Shown here: positions 1-5,124 of the stretch, piece by piece | Numbering within the stretch: the stretch's first letter is position 1 | Layout: each line of letters opens with the position of its first letter | Assembly (NCBI GenBank): GCA_051005375.1 | Contig: JBPCJK010000093.1 | Span: 1-7,577, forward strand | Source of the DNA: JADDRA01 sp051005375 | Lineage (GTDB): Bacteria > Actinomycetota > Acidimicrobiia > Acidimicrobiales > CADCSY01 | DNA length: 7,577 nt | Direction: 5' to 3' | Position numbers and translations under genes: made by a program | Notes under the pieces: model-generated | Database searches by the model: none | Told to the model about the DNA's origin: nothing | Seen by the model: the letters and a program-made list of their open reading frames with translations, nothing else

Positions 1-381
1 GAGGAGAGGCTTCTGCACCAGGCGGTCACGCAGCATCGAGAGCCAGACCGAGTGTTCGAGATTGTCGTCGTAGTTGGCGAAGGCCTGCCCTGTGTTGAAC
101 GGCGGGTCGATGTACACGCGCCGCACCTGGCCGGCGTATTGGCGAGCGAGTTCGGGGATGCGGTTCAGCGTGGTCAGGGCATGGAGGGCGTCGCCCTCGA
201 TCAGCAGGTTGTCGGCGACGTCGCCAGCCACTGCGCCCACTGACTCGATGTCGTGAAGCAGCCGAACCTCCGACACCCGGGGGTCGGCCGGCTCGACCCA
301 GTCGTAGCCGCCCGTCTCGGTGGTGATGAGCCGCAGGTGCTTGTTGGTCCAGGTCAGTTCGAGTCGGCCGCTCGGTTCCAC
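1..381 (-). CDS. Type III Mod-like (beta-class) DNA adenine methyltransferase, N-terminal part, runs off the left edge
   Basis: This is the first 127 codons of a site-specific DNA methyltransferase that would transfer a methyl group from S-adenosylmethionine to adenine in a target site. I translated it by hand from the minus strand. The start is GTG at 381-379, with GAGGAGG at 394-388 leaving a 6-base spacer. Visible motifs are LELTWTNK (residues 7-14), RVSEVRLLHD (35-44), NLLIEGDALHAL (58-69) and the catalytic motif IV DPPFNTG (92-98), followed by a YDDNLEHSVWL stretch (104-114). This layout, with DPPF/DPPY near residue 92 and YDD-LEHS after it, is characteristic of type III Mod subunits and related DNA methylases. 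The SAM-binding FxGxG motif and any target-recognition domain would lie beyond the window edge. It starts 11 bases after the preceding gene, so it is probably the last known member of that operon. A restriction partner (Res helicase/nuclease) is not visible. Confidence 0.85.
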   Translation of the reverse strand, partial: MEPSGRLELTWTNKHLRLITTETGGYDWVEPADPRVSEVRLLHDIESVGAVAGDVADNLLIEGDALHALTTLNRIPELARQYAGQVRRVYIDPPFNTGQAFANYDDNLEHSVWLSMLRDRLVQKPLL

Positions 382-392
382 CCGGTGCCTCC

Positions 393-824
393 TCAGGGGT
401 AGACGAAGCGGAGCGACGGCAGGGTCACAAGGGAGCGCTGACGCTCCCGACGCTGACTTCTCGTCAACCCGCTCCACCCCACGATGAGGGCATGAGCTGC
501 ATTGCGGGGGTGCTGCGGATCATCGATGGCCGACGGCCACGGGTCGTCACGTACACCGAGAGTGGCAGCGGCTCGGACCTCGCCGATGCCGAGCGCGATG
601 ACGAGGTTATGCGGAGATCGCACCAAATCCCCGGGGCCAAGGCTCCGTTCGGAGAGCTTGCTCTCCCGGTAGACAGAAACGCCGTCGTCGTCGGGCTTGA
701 AAGCACCGGAGGACGGTCGCCGTTCGCCGGTGGCGAGATCGAACGTCAGCATCGAGGGACCGCTGTCGGAGAGCCGGCGAAGGACGGAGTCGTCATTCGG
801 GATCGCTGGGTCGTCGCCCTCCAC
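393..824 (-). CDS. Conserved hypothetical protein, third gene of the TIGR04255 cassette
   Basis: I do not recognise a named family. The protein is about 143 residues, soluble, with no signal peptide or membrane segment. It opens with an acidic stretch and VLRRL (residues 14-18), then AFKPDDDGVSVYR (41-53), a hydrophobic core LVIALGIGEVRA (74-85) and a His-containing segment HPRNAAHALIVG (105-116). It ends in a basic tail rich in Arg and Gln. The open frame extends to an ATG at 938, but its first 30 codons are low-complexity Ser/Pro/Ala that shadow the preceding gene, so I reject that start. Two GTG starts fit. GTG at 845 lies 4 bases after the previous stop but has no good ribosome binding site. 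GTG at 824 has AGGGA four bases upstream, and I chose it. The gene ends 11 bases before the methyltransferase start. Its function is unknown; its place in the operon suggests it works with the TIGR04255 protein. Confidence 0.7.
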   Translation of the reverse strand: MEGDDPAIPNDDSVLRRLSDSGPSMLTFDLATGERRPSSGAFKPDDDGVSVYRESKLSERSLGPGDLVRSPHNLVIALGIGEVRAAATLGVRDDPWPSAIDDPQHPRNAAHALIVGWSGLTRSQRRERQRSLVTLPSLRFVYP

Positions 825-849
825 GGCTTCCCTGCCGTCCGACACCCCG

Positions 850-1410
850 TCAGCGGGCGCGGGCGAGGCGGATGGAGAGCTGCTGGATAGCGGCACGAGC
901 CTTCTCGAGAAGGGCGTGGTCGCTGCCCTCGAGCTCATCGTTGAGCACGGTTGTGCCGTCCTGGTCCATAGTCAGAACATGGGCGACCCCTTCGGCATCG
1001 ACCTCGATCTCCACGGACGCCCTGGCGTGCCACTCCAGCTGGAGGCCGCCATCAGGAAGAGGGAAGACCTGTGGTGGCAATGACAAGTCGTCGGCAACGG
1101 CGAAGAGGAGATCCACCGCAGAGCCGACGGCCGCATCGGTGGGTGGCTGCCCCCGACGCCCGTCCCATCCGGGCTGGAGCCGGAGCAGGTCGTTGATCTG
1201 CGCCTCCATGTAGGACGCGAGCCAAGTGTGTCGGAGGCTGACGCTCGGTCCGATGACCTGGATCTCGATCTTGCGGAGGGGCCGGGGGCCTCGCACGTAG
1301 AAGTCCTCGGCTTCAGAAACGCCTGGGAAGGCAAACCGGTCCTGCGGGTGGAGCGTGGAACCACCGCCGATAGGCGGGTCGAGCAGTTGCGTCACTGGCG
1401 TCGTTCCCAT
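850..1410 (-). CDS. Conserved hypothetical protein with GWDG and DGGLQLEW motifs, second gene of the TIGR04255 cassette
   Basis: This is a protein of up to 186 residues with no named family that I can assign. The central segment contains LQPGWDGRRGQPP (residues 78-90) followed by a helix rich in Ala/Val (93-109). PLPDGGLQLEWHAR (117-130) and a beta-like stretch SVEIEVDAEG (132-141) follow. This combination recurs in small soluble accessory-region proteins of bacteria, to my recollection. The C-terminus is a charged helix (161-186). The start is uncertain. ATG at 1410 overlaps the TIGR04255 gene by 19 bases and has only GAGAG directly abutting it. GTG at 1395 overlaps the upstream stop as GTGA, a common sign of translational coupling, and has GGGA nine bases upstream; it would give 181 residues. 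The stop is TGA at 852-850, and the next gene follows within about 25 bases. No catalytic motif is evident. Confidence 0.75.
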   Translation of the reverse strand: MGTTPVTQLLDPPIGGGSTLHPQDRFAFPGVSEAEDFYVRGPRPLRKIEIQVIGPSVSLRHTWLASYMEAQINDLLRLQPGWDGRRGQPPTDAAVGSAVDLLFAVADDLSLPPQVFPLPDGGLQLEWHARASVEIEVDAEGVAHVLTMDQDGTTVLNDELEGSDHALLEKARAAIQQLSIRLARAR

Positions 1411-2207
1411 CTCTCGTGCATGGCTTGCGGGGTTAGCTCGGCGAAGCTTCGGACGACGTGCTCATGAGCGTGGTCCATGAACCGTAGTGCCGCCTCCGAC
1501 CGTTCATCGGTCGGCGCGCCCCGAACCGTGAGCGTAAGAAACACGGCTGGGCGCCCGTCGGGGCGCTGGGCTGGGTCAGCGGCCACGTACATCCGGACCG
1601 GTGGCCGGCCGACCTGTGGCACAGGGAACACGAGGGCAGCACGGGCTTGTTCCGGATCACCGAGGTGGTGCTCGATCGGCGGTAACCAGTTGCGGAGGAC
1701 CTGATCCAGGTAGCCGAGCTGATCGTCTTCCATCTCTATGGCGTTGACGTAGATCATCTCGACCTGTGTGACGTCCAGCGAACCTAACTGGTTCTCTTCA
1801 ACATAGGACCGCAGATCAGAGAAGCGCTCTTCGAACACGCCCCGCACGTAGGGGTATCGGGGGTACTCAGCGTCTGGGCCAACTTGCCGCCAGTTTACCG
1901 TGAGCCTGTCATGCTGGAGTTGGATCAGCTCGACTTGCGCGTCGTCGAGGAAACAAAGCCGGGTCTGCAGGGCAGGGCCGATAATGAACTGCACCGCCGG
2001 CACCCCCGAGGGCGACTCGATCGTCGGGGGAAGTGGCGGTTGCTCCTGGACCAGCGGATACCTCCCCCGCCAGCGCTCCCGGAGCGCAGCCAGTTCGATC
2101 GGCCTGAGACTCAAGAGCGGTCGGAATTGCACGCCCAGGGCCACTTCCACAACCGGAGGAGCATCGAACCCGGGAAGGGGAGCAGCAGACCCGCTCGGCC
2201 CGCTCAC
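1392..2207 (-). CDS. TIGR04255 family protein (sporadically distributed family of unknown function)
   Basis: I assign this 271-residue protein to TIGR04255 by recalled motifs. They are an N-terminal PLPGFDAPPVVEVALGVQF (residues 10-28), then LCFLDDAQVELIQLQHDRL (84-102) with TVNWRQ (103-108), YPRYPYV (115-121), a MIYVNAIE stretch (151-158) and a C-terminal HEHVVRSF segment (248-255). The family is found patchily in mobile and accessory regions and has no established biochemical role that I know. There are no membrane segments, so it is probably cytoplasmic. The start chosen is GTG at 2207, just before the first family motif and with a typical family length. It forms GTGA with a stop in another frame, but its ribosome binding site is weak. 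The same frame is open to 2666 and carries the tail of the upstream gene without a stop, so a fusion cannot be excluded. Its own stop overlaps the next gene. Confidence 0.85.
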   Translation of the reverse strand: MSGPSGSAAPLPGFDAPPVVEVALGVQFRPLLSLRPIELAALRERWRGRYPLVQEQPPLPPTIESPSGVPAVQFIIGPALQTRLCFLDDAQVELIQLQHDRLTVNWRQVGPDAEYPRYPYVRGVFEERFSDLRSYVEENQLGSLDVTQVEMIYVNAIEMEDDQLGYLDQVLRNWLPPIEHHLGDPEQARAALVFPVPQVGRPPVRMYVAADPAQRPDGRPAVFLTLTVRGAPTDERSEAALRFMDHAHEHVVRSFAELTPQAMHERWERRQ

Positions 2208-2399
2208 AGTTGTCCGAGGCCGGCTAGCCAGCTCACCACGCCGGCCGAAGGCCCGGCGAGTCCGGGTCGGTGCACGCCTCGGACGATACTGGCATGGCAC
2301 CCCGGGTAGTGGATGGACCGCCCCCTTCCTCGACATGAAGTGCCCGGGCACCCGAGCGCACACGGGTCGTCGGACGCGCACTCCCAGTGCCGGAATGGT

Positions 2400-3119
2400 A
2401 CGGTGGCGACTGCTGCGGTCACGGAGCAACTCCCACCCATGACTCGCAAGGCGGAAGCTGCACAAGTAGCCGTTCGCAATCCTGTCGATGCCTCCTGCTG
2501 CGGCGAACGGAACAATGCCGCACGAGTCGACGGCACCAGCCTGTTGAGTATCGGCCTGACCGAGAAGTGACCACGCGAACCCGTGCGCCGCTCCGGACGT
2601 GATCCGCCAGATGCTCTCGGCCTCGTCCATCAGGGCCCGGGTCTCAAACGCCGCCAAGGCGGCCACCGGACCATCTCTGTGGTGTTGAACGAGTCACTCT
2701 CACCACTGCGCGCACGCATCTCGCCCAACGTCTTCAGACGTTGTTGGACATGGCTGGCGACGGCATCCGTGCCCTCGTGCGGCACTGGCGAGAGTTTCCG
2801 CGGGAGGTCGAGATACTTGAGATGCTCCGTGTACATCTGGACCGCCACGAGGCGCGCTCGTGCGACCCGCTGATCCCGATCGTCGGAGGCCAGGGACCCA
2901 GACCGCCTCTGCGGCTCCGATGAGTGCACCGCGAATCAGCGTCGACTGGGCAAACGGGAACAACTGGTAAGCATCAATGTGGACACGTACGGCCTGAAAG
3001 TGATCGCTGGCACTGCCAAGGCCCATAATCGCAACCTGGCTTACGCGAACGGGAGGCCAGTCCGTATCTTCCGTCGAGAGCTCACTGCCGACGGCTGGAG
3101 CGAACGCGTTCGGCAGCAC
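2400..3119 (-). pseudogene. Conserved hypothetical gene broken by two compensating frameshifts (SGAAHG-motif protein)
   Basis: One protein can be read through three consecutive segments. The first runs from GTG at 3119 to about 2896 (VRVHIDAYQLFPFAQSTLIR, then GAAEAVWV). The second lies in another frame, about 2895 to 2668 (DDRDQRVARARLVAVQMYTE, EGTDAVASHVQQRLKTL, FNTTEMV). The third, back in the first frame from 2666, has AALAAFE, ESIWRITSGAAHGFAWSLLG, IDRIANGY and WELLRDRSS. Together these resemble a family of actinobacterial hypotheticals with AVWVLAPDDR- and SGAAHG-type motifs, from memory. One extra base in the G-runs at 2893-2899 (plus strand) and one missing base near 2667 explain both shifts. 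Similarity to the family appears to end near 2400; no stop follows in that frame, and 2208-2400 shows nothing recognisable. The N-terminus may extend upstream, because SRLEQLRATFPTL reads in frame before the GTG. Either the gene is decayed or the assembly has indel errors. Confidence 0.65.
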
Positions 3120-3194
3120 CTCACCCCATAACTGCAGCGTGGGGAAGGTGGCGCGCAGCTGCTCTAGCCTCGACGATGTGGGTGACAGACCACT

Positions 3195-3386
3195 TCAGGA
3201 TGCCTTTAAGTCCGTCTCCTCGATGACGAACGCCCGAAGCTTCTCTCGATCGACGCCGCCTGGCCGGCGAACGGCTGAAGACTGTCTCACGAAGCGGGGC
3301 GAAGTTGGTACCTGCACCACCGAGAGCATCATCTGATCGCCACCAAAGTCGGGAAGTGGGCCCAGGTCACGCTGGTTGAGTGTCAC
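3195..3386 (-). CDS. Small unassigned ORF between glnA and the broken gene
   Basis: This is a possible 63-residue product that I do not recognise. It begins with TLNQRDLGPLPDFGGD and ends REKLRAFVIEETDLKAS. The middle segment QMMLSVVQVP is moderately hydrophobic but not a clear membrane helix. The GTG start at 3386 has only a weak purine stretch upstream and lies inside a direct repeat that may be a regulator site, so the true start could differ. Its stop TGA (3197-3195) is in the same frame as the broken gene downstream. A one-base shift at the end would instead read DLKGILKWSV and continue to a stop at 3123-3121. It may therefore be a small gene, the N-terminal piece of the broken gene, or a remnant. 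It lies 58 bases past the glnA stop and in the same orientation. Confidence 0.35.
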   Translation of the reverse strand: MTLNQRDLGPLPDFGGDQMMLSVVQVPTSPRFVRQSSAVRRPGGVDREKLRAFVIEETDLKAS

Positions 3387-3397
3387 TCTCGTGTCAC
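3380..3397 (-). promoter_or_regulatory. Direct repeat GTGACAC-n4-GTGACAC, possible OmpR-family operator
   Basis: On the minus strand GTGACAC occurs at 3397-3391 and again at 3386-3380, giving an exact 7-base repeat with an 11-base period. The first copy also sits in a dyad CTCGTG-T-CACGAG (plus strand, 3388-3400). Tandem half-sites one helical turn apart are the known pattern for OmpR/PhoB-class winged-helix regulators such as PhoP, RegX3 and GlnR. It would control the island operon downstream, or mark the glnA 3' boundary. That the regulator is the GlnR-like protein of this window is inference only. Confidence 0.35.
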
Positions 3398-3444
3398 GAG
3401 GCCGCCTCCCAACTACAAACCCCCAGGCCGGCGCCCCCACACGC

Positions 3445-4869
3445 TCAGATGTCGTAGTAGAGCATGAACTCCCAGGGGTGGGGCCGGAGGCGGACCTCGT
3501 CGATCTCGTGGTCACGCTTGTAGCGGACCCAGGTCTCGATGAGGTCGTCGGTGAACACGTCGCCGACCAGGAGGAACTTGCTGTCGGCCTCCAGGGCCAG
3601 CAACGCCTCCTCCAGGCTGCCCGGCACCTGGGGGACCTGGGCCAGCGCCTCGGGGGGGAGGTCGTAGAGGTCGCGGTCGACCGGGTCGGGCGGCTCGGTG
3701 CGGTTCTGGATCCCGTCGAGGCCGGCCATGAGCATGGCGGCGAAGGCCAGGTAGGGGTTGGCGCTCGGGTCGGGGCAGCGGAACTCCAGGCGCTTGGCCT
3801 TGGGGCTCTTGGAGTACAGCGGGATCCGCACCGAGGCCGAGCGGTTGCGCTGCGAGTACACCAGGTTCACCGGCGCCTCGTAGCCCGGCACCAGCCGCTT
3901 GTAGGAGTTGGTGGTGGGGGCGGCGAAGGCGAGCACGGCGGGGGCATGGGCCAGCAGCCCTCCGATGTACCACCGGGCCATGTCAGAAAGCCCGGCGTAG
4001 CCGGTCTCGGAGAAGAACAGGGGGTCGCCCCCGTTCCACAACGACTGGTGCACGTGCATGCCCGAGCCGTTGTCCTGGAAGATGGGCTTGGGCATGAAGG
4101 TGGCGGTCAGGTTGTGCTTGCGAGCTACGTTCTTGACCACGTACTTGTAGAGCATGAGCTTGTCGGCCATGGACAGCAGGGTGTCGAAGCGCATGTCGAT
4201 CTCGGCCTGGCCGGCGGTGCCCACCTCGTGGTGCTGGACTTCGATCTCGATGCCGAGGGCCTCCATGGTGAGCACCATCTCCGAGCGAAGGTCCTGGAAG
4301 TGGTCCATGGGGGGGACGGGGAAGTAGCCCTCCTTGTAGCGAGGCTTGAACCCCAGGTTGGGCCCCTCGTCGCGGTCAGAGTTCCAGATGCCCTCGATGG
4401 AGTCGACCGAGTAGCTCGCCGAGTGCTGGTTCTGGGCGAAGCGGACGTCGTTGAACACGTAGAACTCGGCCTCGGGCCCGAAGTAGGCGGTGTCGGCGAT
4501 GCCGGTGGAGGTGAGGTAGTCCTCGGCCTTCTTGGCGATGTAGCGGGGGTCACGGCTGTAGGGCTCGCCGGTGATGGGGTCGTGCACGAAGCAGTTGAGG
4601 TTGAGGGTGCGGTGCTCGGTGAAGGGGTCGAGCACCACGGTGTTGGGGTCAGGCATCAAGAGCATGTCCGACTCCTGGATCTCCTGGAAGCCCCGGATGG
4701 ACGACCCGTCGAAGCCGAAGCCCTCCTCGAAGGCCTCCTCGGTGAGCTGGTGGAGGGGGACCGAGAAGTGCTGCGTGAGCCCGGGAAGGTCGCAGAATCG
4801 GAAGTCGACGATCTGGACGCCTTCGCTCTCGGCCAGGGCGAGGACCTCTGCCGGGGTACGTTCCTGCAC
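3445..4869 (-). CDS. glnA: Glutamine synthetase type I-beta (GlnA1-like)
   Basis: This cytoplasmic enzyme makes glutamine from glutamate, ammonia and ATP, the entry point for nitrogen assimilation; type I enzymes form dodecamers. The 474-residue length is normal for the class. Visible landmarks are the flexible-loop Asp in GFDGSSIRGF (52-61), metal ligands in FGPEAEFYVF (130-139), QHHEVGTAGQAEID (212-225), GSGMHVHQSLW (268-278) and NSYKRLVPGYEAPV (321-334). RNRSASVRIP (341-350) and RLEFRCPDP (360-368) complete the active site. DLYDLPPEA (400-408) holds Tyr402, matching the adenylylation site, so activity is probably controlled by a GlnE-type adenylyltransferase not seen here. The start is GTG at 4869 with AAGGAG eight bases upstream. 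The ending PWEFMLYYDI is typical of I-beta enzymes. It is transcribed divergently from the second GS gene. I see no convincing terminator between its stop and the island. Confidence 0.97.
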   Translation of the reverse strand: MQERTPAEVLALAESEGVQIVDFRFCDLPGLTQHFSVPLHQLTEEAFEEGFGFDGSSIRGFQEIQESDMLLMPDPNTVVLDPFTEHRTLNLNCFVHDPITGEPYSRDPRYIAKKAEDYLTSTGIADTAYFGPEAEFYVFNDVRFAQNQHSASYSVDSIEGIWNSDRDEGPNLGFKPRYKEGYFPVPPMDHFQDLRSEMVLTMEALGIEIEVQHHEVGTAGQAEIDMRFDTLLSMADKLMLYKYVVKNVARKHNLTATFMPKPIFQDNGSGMHVHQSLWNGGDPLFFSETGYAGLSDMARWYIGGLLAHAPAVLAFAAPTTNSYKRLVPGYEAPVNLVYSQRNRSASVRIPLYSKSPKAKRLEFRCPDPSANPYLAFAAMLMAGLDGIQNRTEPPDPVDRDLYDLPPEALAQVPQVPGSLEEALLALEADSKFLLVGDVFTDDLIETWVRYKRDHEIDEVRLRPHPWEFMLYYDI

Positions 4870-4986
4870 GGTGCTGTCTCCTTGTCATCTAGGGCTTGGT
4901 CGTCTGGGGCTTGAAGCGGCTCGAGGGCCTGCGGCGGCTGGCCGCCCACCGTGGTCGGGAGGGGTTTCTCGACCGTTGCCGAATTG

Positions 4987-5002
4987 TGAACGTCATATGA
5001 AC
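4987..5002. promoter_or_regulatory. 11-base-period direct repeat TGAAC-n6-TGAAC (minus strand GTTCA-n6-GTTCA) between divergent glnA genes
   Basis: TGAAC occurs at 4987-4991 and 4998-5002. Read on the minus strand, this is GTTCATA-n4-GTTCACA, close to the tandem GTTCACC half-sites reported for actinobacterial PhoP and RegX3 boxes and with the same spacing as GlnR boxes (GTnAC-n6-GAAAC). The central CATATG also gives an imperfect dyad. The site lies about 120 bases from both start codons, a natural position for control of both promoters. I could not place confident -35/-10 boxes for either gene. Which regulator binds is inference. Confidence 0.45.
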
Positions 5003-5061
5003 TACCACGCCCCCGAGTCCGAACGGCGCGGCGGGGGTCGGTGCCAGCGCGAAGATAGGCC

Positions 5062-5124
5062 ATGAGCAGCTCCCCCCGCCCGTTCGAGGCTCTCGACCCG
5101 GAACCGGTCGAGAGGAGGTACTGA
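5062..5124 (+). CDS. Possible 20-residue leader ORF upstream of the second glutamine synthetase
   Basis: An ATG at 5062 opens 20 codons (MSSSPRPFEALDPEPVERRY) and ends in TGA at 5122-5124. The last A of the stop is the first base of the synthetase ATG (TGATG), the arrangement of translationally coupled genes. The ribosome binding site of the main gene lies inside its last codons. Its own ribosome binding site is poor (only AGG two bases upstream). It is rich in Pro and contains no Gln. It could be a coupling leader or chance in GC-rich DNA. Confidence 0.3.
   Translation: MSSSPRPFEALDPEPVERRY
5092..5112 (+). promoter_or_regulatory. Inverted repeat beside the ribosome binding site of the second glutamine synthetase
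   Basis: CTCGACC (5092-5098) and GGTCGAG (5106-5112) are perfect inverted arms around a 7-base loop, so the transcript can form a 7-bp hairpin. The right arm ends on the first G of the GAGGAGG ribosome binding site (5112-5118), which sits 5 bases before the ATG. The hairpin could affect ribosome loading, or the DNA dyad could be an operator. No known riboswitch class is recognised. Confidence 0.35.

Noticed and set aside
825..938. An N-terminal extension of the 393-824 gene to an ATG at 938
   Set aside because: The added residues are Ser/Pro/Ala-rich and overlap the conserved C-terminus of the preceding gene, so they look like a shadow.
2240..2262. Imperfect GC-rich inverted repeat upstream of the TIGR04255 gene
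   Set aside because: It has a mismatched stem without a T-run and matches no known element.
2660..2900. Programmed ribosomal frameshifting in the broken gene
   Set aside because: Two shifts of opposite sign would be needed, and I see neither a classic slippery heptamer nor a stimulatory structure. Decay or assembly indels are simpler.
3398..3444. An intrinsic terminator after glnA
   Set aside because: The spacer is G/C-rich on both sides but forms no good stem followed by a T-run. The nearby CTCGTG-T-CACGAG dyad has a one-base centre and looks more like a protein site.
3376..4914. A 512-codon open frame on the plus strand across glnA
   Set aside because: It is antisense to a clear GS gene, its translation is Val/Gly/His-rich repetitive sequence typical of GC-rich antisense frames, and it has no recognisable domain.
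4933..4946. GGCGG-CTGG-CCGCC hairpin in the glnA leader
   Set aside because: A 5-bp GC stem is expected by chance in DNA this GC-rich, and nothing positions it relative to a regulatory element.
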